NCBI RefSeq assembly: GCF_022230885.1
Contig: NZ_JAKGCT010000004.1
Location: forward strand, 558,001-622,000
Length of the DNA stretch: 64,000 nt
From: Paenalcaligenes niemegkensis
GTDB lineage: Bacteria; Pseudomonadota; Gammaproteobacteria; Burkholderiales; Burkholderiaceae_B
Direction of reading: 5' to 3'
This document shows, in pieces, positions 47,662 through 56,699 of the stretch. The notes below the pieces were generated by a model that did no database searches, was not told the origin of the DNA, and worked only from the letters and a program-made list of their open reading frames with translations. Both the position numbers and the translations under genes were made by a program. Position 1 is the stretch's first letter, and each line of letters begins with the position of its first letter.

Positions 47662-48867
47662 TTACTTGAGTTCCTCATACAGAGCATCACGCAAGTCGCC
47701 CGGGAAGGCTCCTGACATGCCTTCAAAGGCCGTGTTAGTTAAGGCTACCACGGCCAGATCATTAGCCGGATCGAAGAACCAGCTGTGCCCGTAGACGCCG
47801 CCCCACTGGATGGTTCCCTGCCCTTGGGGTGTATAAGCCTGCCCGGGCTCATCAAGTACCGCCCATCCGTAACCAAAGCCCCAGCCGGGATTCTGCCGCT
47901 GTACCTGCGGGCCAGTCTGATCCTTCATCATCATCCCTTTGGTCTGCGACTTAAGAATCGAGTGACTGTTTTCCCGGAGACTAAGCAGAAAACGCATAAA
48001 GTCGTGCGCAGTACCTACCATTCCCGCACCGCCTGAAGGAAAGGCAGTCTTGTCCAGTGCTCTGGCTGGTGCCATTCGGATAGCACTAAAACCAAATGGA
48101 ATGATGGCTTCCTGCGCCATCTTGACAGGCTGCGGCCTGCCGTCCTGATACTGTGTGACCAGGCGTTCTGGCTCAGGAGCAACAAAATGTGTGTCGTCCA
48201 TTTTCAGCGGACCGGTCACTTGTTGACGCAGCACATCGGGAAGACTTTGACCAGCAGCGGCGCTAAGCACTCCTCCCAACACATCCAGTGACACCGAGTA
48301 GCGCCAGTCTGTGCCGGGTGAAAAAATTAAGGGTACGCTGGCTATACGCTGCAGATTTTCCTCAAGGTCTGGCCCTAAATCCATGCCGTCCGAAACCCCC
48401 GCTTGATGATATGGTCCGTCTTCAGTCTCCAGAAAACCATAACTCAAGCCGGAGGTATGCGTAAGCAGCTGATGTATCGTGATGACCGGCGCTCTGCCAT
48501 CTGGAAGACGAGGGCTGAAATCAGGAAGCCAGCGAGTCACCGGGACCTGCAGATCAAGCACTCCTTGCTCAACCAACCGTAGCGCCGCCGCCGAAACCAG
48601 CGGCTTGGTCATGGAGGCCAGGCGAAAAACAGAATCCTCTTGCATAGGCAGGCCCTTCTCCCGGTCTGCATAGCCTGCAGCCCTGCGATAGACAATCTGC
48701 CCCTTGTCTGCCACCAGCACGACCGTACCGACAATACGTTGATCGGCAATTGCTTTATCAATTACCGCATCCACCGCCTGCTCGACAGGAGACGGTTCGG
48801 CATGTAGTGATGAAACGAATGTATTGAAAAGAAGACCAGCAGCGGCAATAGCTAATGAAAAACGCAT
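47662..48867 (-). CDS. Serine beta-lactamase-family hydrolase
   Basis: The 401 aa product (ATG 48867) has a signal peptide (ending SLHA) and the class C-like fold: SxxK motif FRLASMTKPLVSAAALRLVE, YxN-like WRYSVSLDVLGGVLSAAAGQ, and a C-terminal HxG region GGVYGHSWFFDP. Such proteins include esterases and D-peptidases rather than true beta-lactamases. It stands as a single gene. Confidence 0.88.
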   Translation of the reverse strand: MRFSLAIAAAGLLFNTFVSSLHAEPSPVEQAVDAVIDKAIADQRIVGTVVLVADKGQIVYRRAAGYADREKGLPMQEDSVFRLASMTKPLVSAAALRLVEQGVLDLQVPVTRWLPDFSPRLPDGRAPVITIHQLLTHTSGLSYGFLETEDGPYHQAGVSDGMDLGPDLEENLQRIASVPLIFSPGTDWRYSVSLDVLGGVLSAAAGQSLPDVLRQQVTGPLKMDDTHFVAPEPERLVTQYQDGRPQPVKMAQEAIIPFGFSAIRMAPARALDKTAFPSGGAGMVGTAHDFMRFLLSLRENSHSILKSQTKGMMMKDQTGPQVQRQNPGWGFGYGWAVLDEPGQAYTPQGQGTIQWGGVYGHSWFFDPANDLAVVALTNTAFEGMSGAFPGDLRDALYEELK

Positions 48868-49196
48868 GGCTTCACCCTTGGAGGTTAATGTCGAAGTCAC
48901 TCATTAAATACTGATACTCGCACGAAGACGCACTACACAACAGTCATTCTCGAGAAAAAAGTCTCAACCTCATCACAGTGGTCGTCCTGTAAATATACAC
49001 GCTGTACCACGGAGAGTCAGGATGAAACGCAGGTAGTCCAAGCTTAAATTAAATGGTAAAAATCATGATTGGGGCGAGGCCCCAGGTCACGCTATCTGAT
49101 CGCGCAGCAGCTTTTGTCGTGCTGCATCCGCTTTAGCAGGACTGCTGCGGGTCGTAGAAGAATGTCCAACTTCTCTACTGTAAAGGCAGACACATC
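48868..49196. other. Divergent promoter region
   Basis: 329 bases between divergent genes (serine hydrolase to the left, SRPBCC protein to the right). I see no further gene or clear operator. Confidence 0.4.
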
Positions 49197-49643
49197 ATGA
49201 CTACCGGAACCGTTAAGCTTCATCGCGTTTTACGCTCTACTCCAGAGCGCGTCTATCGTGCTTTTCTTGAGCCCGATGCAATGGCCAAGTGGATCTCGCC
49301 ATACGGCTTTACTTGCCAGATCCACCAACAAGATGCCCACGTAGGCGGTTCGTACAAAATGTCCTTCCGCAACTTCAGCACTGGCACCAAGCACTCATTC
49401 GGCGGAGAATACCTTGAGCTGATACCAAACAAGAGCCTCCGCTACTCAGACCGTTTTGACGATCCGAACCTACCGGGCGAAATGTATACCACTGTTTCAT
49501 TGCGCGAAGTCTCTTGCGGAGTCGAACTCAGCATCCTGCAAGAGGGGCTGCCTGAAGCCATTCCTGAAGAAATGTGCTATTTGGGCTGGCAAGAATCGCT
49601 GCTACAGCTAGCAAGGCTGGTAGAGCCGGACATTCCTGATTGA
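49197..49643 (+). CDS. SRPBCC (AHSA1-like) protein
   Basis: The 148 aa product has the START-like fold: TVKLHRVLRSTPERVYRAFL, DAMAKWISPYGFTCQIHQQD, then VGGSYKMSFRNFSTGTKHSF GGEYLEL. Such proteins bind hydrophobic ligands or act as small-molecule sensors; the exact role cannot be told. ATG 49197 is the natural start. Confidence 0.9.
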   Translation: MTTGTVKLHRVLRSTPERVYRAFLEPDAMAKWISPYGFTCQIHQQDAHVGGSYKMSFRNFSTGTKHSFGGEYLELIPNKSLRYSDRFDDPNLPGEMYTTVSLREVSCGVELSILQEGLPEAIPEEMCYLGWQESLLQLARLVEPDIPD

Positions 49644-49864
49644 ACGGAACCACCCACGAAAAAAGCCGGAGCGATAGGCTCCGGTGTGTAATTGTTCTGT
49701 ACCTGTGACTTATCCAGCGCCGCATAATGCTCCGGGCGATCTTGCTGCTTAATAACGGCAATCGGATATCCGCTACGCATCAGCTCAAAATTCAACAACA
49801 GACGTGCCGTTCTCCCATTGCCATCAACAAGTGGATGAATCCTGAACACTACTTCGACGACCAC
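49577..49864 (-). pseudogene. Fic-domain remnant
   Basis: The fragment keeps the Fic active-site motif in FRIHPLVDGNGRTARLLLNF then ELMRSGYPIAVI, but the N-terminal half is absent. The 3' end runs into a terminator-like hairpin (49665-49684) and the SRPBCC gene. Fic proteins transfer AMP or other groups; without the rest of the domain this is not functional. Confidence 0.7.
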
Positions 49865-50070
49865 GCATCGAATACGTCTGCTCCGGTCATCTCATGAGTG
49901 GCATTGGCGAACTGGTAGTTTCCTGGCTTTTCATCCACAAAAACCTGCAGCTCGAACGACCACTTAGCACCCTGTTCAAACAGCCCCACCGGCACAGCAT
50001 AAAGCTCACCACTTTTAAAATACTGAACCACACAGACACCTAGCTTGAATAACGGAGGCGGCTTGATCAT
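49849..50070 (-). pseudogene. C-terminal fragment of a possible GFA-family protein
   Basis: The 73 aa frame ends QVFVDEKPGNYQFANATHEM TGADVFDAW, which resembles the C-terminus of GFA (glutathione-dependent formaldehyde-activating) family proteins from memory. The Cys-rich N-terminus is missing. It directly abuts the Fic fragment, so this is a junction of two truncated genes. Confidence 0.4.
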
Positions 50071-50163
50071 CAGTCATGGATATCTCCGTGTTTTGTAGCC
50101 CGCGATATGCGGACTATGGGGAGATTTTATAACTAAGCCGCTAAGCTGACGAGGTGGCTGCCG

Positions 50164-51102
50164 CTAGAGACGGGAAGTACTGCTTAACGGCAACAAATGC
50201 AGTCCCGTACGTCTAACAAATTCTTCATAGCTGATCGGCGCGCCGGCCTTTGTGTCTGGGCTATGTATGTGCCAATGCACCCATGATCGTCCCGTGCTGG
50301 CGTCATACACGACTTTATACAGATGACTGGGAATAGCCACTCGCCCTTCACCTATTGTGTCCGGCGTGCTGTTATAGAAAGGGCCTGTAAAGATATAAAC
50401 ATCTCCCGTTGCCCGCTCTGCGTATTTGCGTGTGTCGCTCTCAATTTTGCTCCAGGCTCCTGCGTTATGCCTCTGATTCTGCGGCACCATATTCGCCAGC
50501 GAAAAACTCTGCGCCATGGCGTCAGCGCTGTGCATGTCGCCCGCTGGAGCCATATGCCCTCGCGAGTAGCCTGAGCCGCGATAGTCGTTCAGCTGCGCAC
50601 GATCTGCCTGTGGTAAGCGAGCCTCGGCGTAAAACTTATCCGTTCTCGTCACTCCTTTGCTGCTGGCAATCATCTGCCTGTTTAAGCGCTGTGCAACAAA
50701 GACCGGCGTTTTCGTATTTCCACTGTGAAGAATCGCAAAGGAGCTGAAACATAACTCTCGCAACGCTCTGCCTGCAGGAACTATCGGTGGCTTATTCGCT
50801 GGGAAAAACTGCGGACACTGGGAAAAAACAGTCTGTATATGGCCGTTCGTTGCGACCGCCGCAGGTGCTGCGTGCTGCTCTTGCTGCAATAGAGGCCAGT
50901 CCAATTGCGCAATGATCGTCCCCAGATCGACCCCGTCACGCAATTGCGGGTTCAGCAAATAACTGGCAATACCAAATACAATAACTGCAGAGGCGCTGAC
51001 TGTGCTCAGAAAGCGTTTAACGCTACCGGTGGCGGTGCTCGTACGAGTCGTTTTTCTGGCTGTGCTTCTTTTGCGGGGCGCTGTTTTTTTCTTTATCGAC
51101 AT
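50164..51102 (-). CDS. Membrane-anchored DNA/RNA non-specific endonuclease
   Basis: The 312 aa protein (ATG 51102) has a basic N-terminus (KKKTAPRKRSTARKTTRTST), one membrane helix (FLSTVSASAVIVFGIASYLL) and a NUC1 domain with the active-site motif YSRGHMAPAGDM and FSLANMVPQNQRHNAGAWSK. The nuclease would face the periplasm. Such nucleases degrade extracellular or incoming DNA. No immunity gene is recognised next to it. Confidence 0.9.
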   Translation of the reverse strand: MSIKKKTAPRKRSTARKTTRTSTATGSVKRFLSTVSASAVIVFGIASYLLNPQLRDGVDLGTIIAQLDWPLLQQEQHAAPAAVATNGHIQTVFSQCPQFFPANKPPIVPAGRALRELCFSSFAILHSGNTKTPVFVAQRLNRQMIASSKGVTRTDKFYAEARLPQADRAQLNDYRGSGYSRGHMAPAGDMHSADAMAQSFSLANMVPQNQRHNAGAWSKIESDTRKYAERATGDVYIFTGPFYNSTPDTIGEGRVAIPSHLYKVVYDASTGRSWVHWHIHSPDTKAGAPISYEEFVRRTGLHLLPLSSTSRL

Positions 51103-51248
51103 TCTACTCAAACTGGGATACGGCTAACCGATGTCAATTGCTGACCGGTACGGCTACTCATTATAGGCGACTTTTTTGTCCACCCTATTTTAGCTGGTTA
51201 TATGCCCAGTAACTAAGCAGCGGTTTCTAAGCCGGGCCAGTCTGCCCC

Positions 51249-51497
51249 TCAGCTGGCTTTGCCCCGCATCCGTTGGCCCCACCAAAACACCAAGCCTCCC
51301 ACAACAACCACACCCCAATAGATAAGGCCGTCAACAGAGGTCATCAGATTGATGAACTGCACTACCGCCCCCTCTTTGCATGTATCATCAGCCTCGTCCA
51401 TCGCACATTCAAGAGACGCCATCCAGAAGGCCGCCACCAATGAGCCTACTGCAATGTTCGTGCCCAACATTATCAAGATAGCTCCCAGTCTGCGCAT
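51249..51497 (-). CDS. Small two-helix membrane protein
   Basis: 82 aa from ATG 51497 (GGAGG five bases upstream). Two hydrophobic segments, LGAILIMLGTNIAVGSLVAA and LIYWGVVVVGGLVFWWG, flank a short loop with two Cys. Function unknown. Confidence 0.7.
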   Translation of the reverse strand: MRRLGAILIMLGTNIAVGSLVAAFWMASLECAMDEADDTCKEGAVVQFINLMTSVDGLIYWGVVVVGGLVFWWGQRMRGKAS

Positions 51498-51664
51498 ATT
51501 CGCCTCCACCTAAGACTTGCTCTTCCCACTTCGAGCAAGTGGCGTGCCTGCTCATAGCTTTCTGGTTGTTAGTCGTCTCCGACCCTTTATGCTGTTGGAC
51601 GGCGCCTCTTCGTCCATCCGGGAACATTACTTGCTGGTGTTAACTTTCAAGCAAGGAGAGCATT

Positions 51665-51949
51665 ATGTCAAAACCCAAGAGCGGGACAAACCGCACTGAC
51701 CAACATGCAGGCAATAAGGACGATCGACGGACGCAGTCCAGACCAGATCCTCGCGAAGAGCTGGATCTGGAGCCGCCAACTAAAAAACCGAAAGACGCCC
51801 GCGAGCGGGAAGAGGCTAAGGGACAGAAAGCGACGCGATTTGATGGCAGCCCAATCCCGCAAAGCGCCCCTTCCACTGCGTTCAAGCCTAAGGACGACAC
51901 CCCGATGAAGCTGAAGAAGAGTAAGGAGTCTCCTAACGATCAATCGTGA
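51665..51949 (+). CDS. Disordered, highly charged small protein
   Basis: 94 aa from ATG 51665 with AAGGAG seven bases upstream. It is rich in Lys, Asp, Glu, Pro and Arg (REELDLEPPTKKPKDARERE) and predicted disordered. The strong ribosome site supports translation. Function unknown; stress-related hydrophilin-like proteins have this composition. Confidence 0.65.
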   Translation: MSKPKSGTNRTDQHAGNKDDRRTQSRPDPREELDLEPPTKKPKDAREREEAKGQKATRFDGSPIPQSAPSTAFKPKDDTPMKLKKSKESPNDQS

Positions 51950-52049
51950 TCAGCGTAGTAACATGCCCTGAAGTTACTTTGATGTGTCGGTTGACACTGG
52001 CTTGGGTGAGACTCCGAGAGAGCCCAGCCAAGCCGGCACAGGCGGTTCA

Positions 52050-52370
52050 CTAATCGATTAGCGTCGTGCCTGCTCCAAGCGCACTCAGCCGAAGAATGCT
52101 TCTTAGATTCTGTTGCATAAACTTGCCGACAACCTCTGTCGACTCTGAATCACGTGGATTCGAAAGGCAGGAAAGTAGCCTCTCTATATCGCCATCCGTC
52201 AGCACTACTTGATGCTGTTGGGAGTTGCCGTCGCTATCGGGTACCCAGGCGGTAACCTGAATGGCAAGCTTGCCTCGCTCATCAACTTGAATTTCCGGAG
52301 TCCCCGGCAGTTTTGCACGAATGGCCCCTGCTTCTGCTTCATTGGGTTTGCCGATCTTCACTATTTTCAT
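52050..52370 (-). CDS. Hypothetical protein
   Basis: 106 aa from ATG 52370 (GGAGG upstream), starting MKIVKIGKPNEAEAGAIRAK. It has an even mix of strands and helices (GKLAIQVTAWVPDSDGNSQQ, then HQVVLTDGDIERLLSCLSN). I recognise no family. Confidence 0.65.
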   Translation of the reverse strand: MKIVKIGKPNEAEAGAIRAKLPGTPEIQVDERGKLAIQVTAWVPDSDGNSQQHQVVLTDGDIERLLSCLSNPRDSESTEVVGKFMQQNLRSILRLSALGAGTTLID

Positions 52371-52483
52371 ACTGCCTCCGGCGCCACCACGGCGCATCGT
52401 CCGATTCTAGGCGTGCCCTGATACCTCTTCCATAGAGAAAACCCCTACCCCGCCAAGGCCCGTCTAGACGGGGATTCTCCTCA

Positions 52484-52852
52484 TCAGTTTTTTCTGCTCT
52501 TTGGTTGTACTGTTTCTGATGTTTTGGGTAGTGGAGTGTCCGAACTTGATGCCCCAGTAGCGTTGACGTTCTTGGCCGCTCCGGGAGCGCCGCTGCCGTG
52601 TGCGGCGCCCTCTTTATGCTCGTCGGTTTTATTGTCCTTCGAACCGCCGCTATTCGTCTTCGGTGTGCCACCACTCCTGCTATTCTTTACCTCGGCGGCG
52701 CTGGCCCCGCCGATATTAGCGTCGGAGGCGCCGGGCCCCTTGGCGTCGCCCGAGCTTGCTCCTCGGGGGCTGGCATTAGAGCCTTGGGCGTACACCGTGG
52801 TTGTCAGCACTAGCGGTAAGGAACATAGCGCAATCGCAAGTAACTTTCTCAT
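52484..52852 (-). CDS. Secreted low-complexity protein, signal-cassette copy 1
   Basis: 122 aa from ATG 52852. The signal peptide MRKLLAIALCSLPLVLTTTV YAQG is nearly identical to that of the gene at 56153-56659 and of the remnant at 53017-53151. The mature part is Ser/Gly/Ala/Lys-rich and disordered. The upstream region is also shared, with a hairpin TTGGCTC-N4-GAGCCAA just before the AGGAG. Probably a stress-induced secreted protein; function unknown. Confidence 0.75.
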   Translation of the reverse strand: MRKLLAIALCSLPLVLTTTVYAQGSNASPRGASSGDAKGPGASDANIGGASAAEVKNSRSGGTPKTNSGGSKDNKTDEHKEGAAHGSGAPGAAKNVNATGASSSDTPLPKTSETVQPKSRKN

Positions 52853-53016
52853 GATTTTCTCCTGGTATTTGGCTCTGATGAGCCAACCATGTCTAACAAT
52901 TACCATGTCTATTGAGGAGCTCGAGAATATCAGCGAGCATACAGGGCGATGAAAAAGCTACGCCTCACCAATAATCGCATATAAAGAAAATCTAGCCCAG
53001 CGGTTTTATATAGCTC

Positions 53017-53151
53017 TCAAGTCGCTGCTGATATAGGCCTCCGTAAAGCCTCGTCTTGCCTTGATACTCTTACAATAGTTGCGCTTCGCTCCAGAGACAC
53101 CCCTAATGCTAGCGGGCAGGAGCACAACGCAACTGCAAGTAACTTCCTCAT
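53017..53151 (-). pseudogene. Signal-cassette copy 2, truncated
   Basis: ATG 53151 opens MRKLLAVALCSCPLALGVSL then unrelated residues and a stop after 44 codons. The upstream bases (about 53152-53235) match those of the two full copies, so this is a decayed duplicate keeping only promoter, leader hairpin and signal peptide. Confidence 0.7.
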
Positions 53152-53198
53152 GATTTACTCCTGATAATAGGCTTCAATGAGCCAACTGGATCTAGCAA

Positions 53199-53720
53199 TT
53201 ACCGTGCTGAATGAGGAGTTCGAGGGCGCAAAAGCATCCATACAAGCAGAGAAACGATCATGCCTATGACGACTGCGCCCACAATATCCGCTGGATAGTG
53301 AAGACCAAGAAACACTCTTGACCAGCCTATGCACAGCGCCAGGATGCTGAAGAGCAAGCCGATTTTTCTTTGTTTGTCCATCAAAAACGTGGTGGCGAAA
53401 ATCACCATAAACATCGTATGATTGCTTGGAAAAGATGCATTGTCTTTGTGGGTCAGCAGCGCGTGGCCAACCGCCTCGACAAAAGGCCGAGGCACATAGG
53501 CATAGTGCCCAATGAGCCAACTAACGGCCGCAGCGACTGACGCCGCGACCAAGGTGATAAGCAGCGTGAAACGAAGCTCCTTGCCTCCGAACAAGAAGGC
53601 AACAGCACAATACGCCATTAGGCAATAAGGTACGTATTTACTGAAAAACAATGCCAAAGCGACCGCTGCAGGGCTGGGACTACTACCTGCATTTAATGCC
53701 AAAAATATCGTTAAGTTCAT
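53199..53720 (-). CDS. PAP2-family phosphatase (undecaprenyl-diphosphatase-like)
   Basis: 173 aa with five to six membrane helices and all three PAP2 motifs: YVPRPF (C1), SFPSNHT (C2) and SRVFLGLHYPADIVG (C3). BcrC/YbjG-type enzymes recycle undecaprenyl diphosphate. It lies just left of the tRNA-Val-derived repeat. Confidence 0.88.
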   Translation of the reverse strand: MNLTIFLALNAGSSPSPAAVALALFFSKYVPYCLMAYCAVAFLFGGKELRFTLLITLVAASVAAAVSWLIGHYAYVPRPFVEAVGHALLTHKDNASFPSNHTMFMVIFATTFLMDKQRKIGLLFSILALCIGWSRVFLGLHYPADIVGAVVIGMIVSLLVWMLLRPRTPHSAR

Positions 53721-53751
53721 AATTCCGAAGTCTCGCCTGCGTCAATGCCCG

Positions 53752-53839
53752 AACAACAAAAAAGCCGCAAGCCCCTTGTGGGTGCGGCTTTCTGGACAAT
53801 ACGGCTTGCTGCTGGGAAGCGTCTTGGTAGGCGGTACTG
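53752..53839. repeat. Duplicated tRNA-Val 3' end plus terminator (left island boundary)
   Basis: TCTTGGTAGGCGGTACTG at 53822-53839 equals the last bases of tRNA-Val plus flank at 58278-58295. The bases before it (terminator GCCGCAAGCCCCTTGTGGGT and flank) also match those before the tRNA copy at 58209-58248, with the same spacing. This is what a tRNA integration leaves: one intact tRNA and one 3'-end copy. Confidence 0.7.
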
Positions 53840-53980
53840 AAACGAGGGTGCCGCTCTAAACCCTTGTTTTCCAAGCATTCCGCTTTCTCTAAGCCTAATT
53901 CGTGCCCCCAATTATGTCCCCAAAGGTTTTAGTCATCAATTTTCGTAAATTTGCTGAGTCAATAGCACCCATTACTGTAA

Positions 53981-54364
53981 CCCAATTTCTATACCGATAC
54001 CGAGGTAACGCTCACTCTGGAGCGCCAGACACCCCTCGACGCTGAACCGACACCGGAACCAAGCCCTGTCCCCGAGCCGGAGCCAAATCCAGCGCTTAAC
54101 CCAGGCCCTGGTCCACAACCTACGCCCATGCGGCTCCATGACGCTGCCATTAGCGGCAACCAATACGCGGTGGCCGACGGTATCGAAAGCCTGTCTGACA
54201 CCCACTCTGTCTACCGACAATTTGAAACCCTGGCTAAAGGGCAAGCACCTCGGCCTTTGGATGCGCTCTCGGGCGAACTGTACGCCAGCACGCTGGGGCT
54301 GCGTGCGCAAGTACGACTGCCAATGGATTCAGGCGATTCGCGTCTGGCGGTTATTGATAACTAA
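53981..54364 (+). pseudogene. Autotransporter remnant
   Basis: One frame reads NFYTDTEVTLTLERQTPLDA then a Pro/Glu/Asn repeat linker (PEPSPVPEPEPNPALNPGPG) and GNQYAVADGIESL, ending LRAQVRLPMDSGDSRLAV. This is the junction of an autotransporter passenger with its Pro-rich linker and the start of the autochaperone/barrel region; both the passenger and the barrel are missing. Confidence 0.65.
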
Positions 54365-54439
54365 CTCGTGAAAATCTATAGAAAGCCGCCTAAGCCTCCG
54401 CAGATTGGACTTTAATTTTTAAGTTGGTACCATGTCGGC

Positions 54440-54600
54440 TGTCATTGGGGAGTAGCCGCTCTTCTTCTAGAGGCCTTCGTCAACATACTTGTGGTATCCC
54501 ATACCGCATGGCGCTGGCAGCTTAATGCCTGGCAAGACCTTTGACCGTACAGCCTTCCCATATGGCCGGAGAGGTAGTGCGGTCAATCGTCTCTCATCCG
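54440..54600 (+). ncRNA. yybP-ykoY manganese riboswitch
   Basis: GGGGAGTAGCC at 54447-54457 and CGTCAACATACTTG at about 54478-54491 are the two most conserved elements of the yybP-ykoY aptamer, followed by GGCAAGACCTTTGACCG, also known from mntP/alx leaders. It lies directly before a GDT1-family gene, a classic target. Mn2+ binding would increase expression. Confidence 0.85.
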
Positions 54601-54613
54601 GCCAGGGGTTCAC

Positions 54614-55192
54614 ATGCAAGCTTTATTTGTTTCTACTGGTATTGTTGCGCTCGCCGAAATTGGCGACAAAACACAACTACTGGCTTTTGTGCTGGCCGCT
54701 CGATTTAAACGTCCACTCCCCATTATCATGGGCATCTTGGTAGCAACTCTGCTCAATCACGGTTTGGCTGGCGCACTTGGTTCGTTACTTCCTTCTGTTT
54801 TCAACCCACAAGTGCTCACCTGGATATTGGCAGTTTCATTTCTGCTGATGGCCGGATGGATGATGATCCCAGACAAGCTGGACGAAGAGGGACTGGAGCT
54901 GCCACGGTACGGTGTATTTGTCACGACGCTGATAGCCTTTTTCATTGCGGAAATGGGAGACAAAACCCAGATCGCCACCATTGCCCTAGCAGCGCAATAT
55001 GATGCGTTTTGGTCGGTGGTTATTGGGACCACCCTGGGGATGATGCTCGCGAACGTTCCAGCGGTATTGGTCGGTGGCCGTTTGGCGAACAAGCTCCCGG
55101 TACGCTTAGTTCACTCTATTGCTGCCTGTATTTTCGCCATACTTGGTCTGCTGGCGCTATGGCAGGCCTTACGCACCACGGGATGGTTTTGA
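54614..55192 (+). CDS. TMEM165/GDT1 (UPF0016) manganese exporter
   Basis: 192 aa, six membrane helices in two repeats, each with the ExGDKT motif: LAEIGDKTQLLAFVLAARFK and IAEMGDKTQIATIALAAQYD. This MneA/MntX-type family exports Mn2+ in bacteria. The riboswitch upstream supports that. Confidence 0.93.
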   Translation: MQALFVSTGIVALAEIGDKTQLLAFVLAARFKRPLPIIMGILVATLLNHGLAGALGSLLPSVFNPQVLTWILAVSFLLMAGWMMIPDKLDEEGLELPRYGVFVTTLIAFFIAEMGDKTQIATIALAAQYDAFWSVVIGTTLGMMLANVPAVLVGGRLANKLPVRLVHSIAACIFAILGLLALWQALRTTGWF

Positions 55193-55259
55193 TCTCCGTT
55201 TTAAGGCGTAGTCGGTAAAAGTAATAGTCTTAAACGCTAATACTTTGTGAGTCGAGCAA

Positions 55260-55285
55260 GCCCGCCATAGAGCGGGCGTTTTTTG
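55260..55285 (+). terminator. Terminator after the GDT1 gene
   Basis: GCCCGC-CATAGA-GCGGGC followed by GTTTTTTG. Confidence 0.9.
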
Positions 55286-55345
55286 CGTCTACTTAATATA
55301 ATCATGTTGCAATATCGAGACCTTAAAACCACCCATGAAGGAAAC

Positions 55346-55465
55346 ATGCGCAATCAAGACGTGCTGACCCTTCTTCGTGAAGTGAAACGACTAAGGGAAT
55401 TAGCTGCCGAGCCGGATCCAACACCGGGCAGCTGTTCAATATACTGGCGCAGCGTCCGCCCCTAG
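55346..55465 (+). CDS. Short hypothetical protein
   Basis: 39 codons from ATG 55346 with GAAGGAAAC upstream: MRNQDVLTLLREVKRLREL, then an acidic-proline tail. The helix looks real but no family is recognised. Confidence 0.35.
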   Translation: MRNQDVLTLLREVKRLRELAAEPDPTPGSCSIYWRSVRP

Positions 55466-55628
55466 ATTGCAAGAATAGCCGACTGCGGTCACACAAACGC
55501 CTCGAAAGTTAAGTCCTGGTGCTCAAAATATAAAAGGGAGTATCTGCATGTTGCGGCTTCTTCTCGGTTCTGTCAGTATGTATTTAGGTTGCATAATTTA
55601 GATACGTTAACCAAAGGGGAGCAGTCCA

Positions 55629-55916
55629 ATGGGTACGCTAGATTCAGCTGTCATGTGTTCTATGTGCCGCGCCTTAGGACCGTCAAAGGCAAGCTCGGTG
55701 GCTCATATGCACTTACGGATTCTTTTCCAAGATGAGCCAGACGGCAAACGAGGACTCCAATCCCTGTATCAATGTTCTGTATGCAGAACATGTTGGTTAC
55801 AGCAGTTTGATAAATGGGAGTCCTGTCTGGGCTTCAAGCTATGGCCTGGTAATGCAGAGGATTACTTAGGGGCTATATATGACTCTTCCCAAGTAAAAAC
55901 CATGCCTTCAAAATAA
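55629..55916 (+). CDS. Small Cys-rich (zinc-ribbon-like) protein
   Basis: 95 aa with CSMC near the N-terminus and CSVCRTCWLQQFDKW in the middle, suggesting two half zinc sites. Start ATG 55629 follows AAAGGGGAG. Unknown function; other island genes surround it. Confidence 0.6.
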   Translation: MGTLDSAVMCSMCRALGPSKASSVAHMHLRILFQDEPDGKRGLQSLYQCSVCRTCWLQQFDKWESCLGFKLWPGNAEDYLGAIYDSSQVKTMPSK

Positions 55917-56152
55917 AAAGCACTCTCTTCCGAAAAAAACAGCAACCAGCTAACGACCGCCGCTTTTGAATGTTACAGCATCATAAAAAACATCTGTCAG
56001 GACAAAGGCGAGTTTAAGGCTCCACGCTTATTACTCGCCTTTCTCTAAGTTCTCCGACCCCTTCCTCTTGAGACTAAGCGCGAGCACTCTAATCCAAACC
56101 GGTAAAATGGCGTGATATTGTCCTCGGTCGATGGCAATACTACAGCATCTGC

Positions 56153-56659
56153 TTATTTAGTCGGATGGTTCTTGCTGTCAGTTTTTTCTGCAGGCTGCGG
56201 GTTTGCTGTTTCTGGTGTCCTGGGCGGAGAAGAGATGGCATCGGACGGCCCAGTTCTAGCTCCAGTGGCTGCCCCGTTCCAGCTGGAATCGCCGCTGCCA
56301 TGTGAAGTGCCGGTCTTAGGTTGATCGGTATTGTTGTCGTTCGAACTTCCTCTATTATTCGTGCCCGAGGTGTCGCTACTGGTACTGTCCCTTCCAGATG
56401 TACTGTCCCTTCCAGATGTACTGTGGGGGCTGTCGCCGCCAGGTTTGGGTCCAGATTGCGTAGACGCTCCTCCTGATGAAGACCCGCTGTTGCTAGGGGT
56501 ATGAGATGTATCGCCACTACTGCTGGCACCGCGAGTGTCAGTGTTAGAAGTGCCGGTCTTGCTCGTTCCACTGGGGTTCTCGGTTGCGCCTTGGGCGTAT
56601 ACCGTTGTTGTCACCACCAACGGGAATGAACATAACGCAACTGCAAGTAACTTTCTCAT
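56153..56659 (-). CDS. Secreted low-complexity protein, signal-cassette copy 3
   Basis: 168 aa. The signal MRKLLAVALCSFPLVVTTTV YAQG matches copy 1 in nearly every residue, and the 5' region keeps TTGGCTC-ATTG-GAGCCAA and AGGAG. The mature part is Ser/Thr/Gly/Asn-rich with a short repeat (STSGRD twice, from a duplicated CTTCCAGATGTACTGTCC). Function unknown. Confidence 0.75.
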   Translation of the reverse strand: MRKLLAVALCSFPLVVTTTVYAQGATENPSGTSKTGTSNTDTRGASSSGDTSHTPSNSGSSSGGASTQSGPKPGGDSPHSTSGRDSTSGRDSTSSDTSGTNNRGSSNDNNTDQPKTGTSHGSGDSSWNGAATGARTGPSDAISSPPRTPETANPQPAEKTDSKNHPTK

Positions 56660-56699
56660 GATTTACTCCTAATAATTGGCTCCAATGAGCCAACTATGT

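Noticed and set aside
56380-56420. Possible CRISPR-like direct repeat
   Set aside because: Two tandem copies of an 18-base unit inside a low-complexity coding region (STSGRD repeat), with no spacers.
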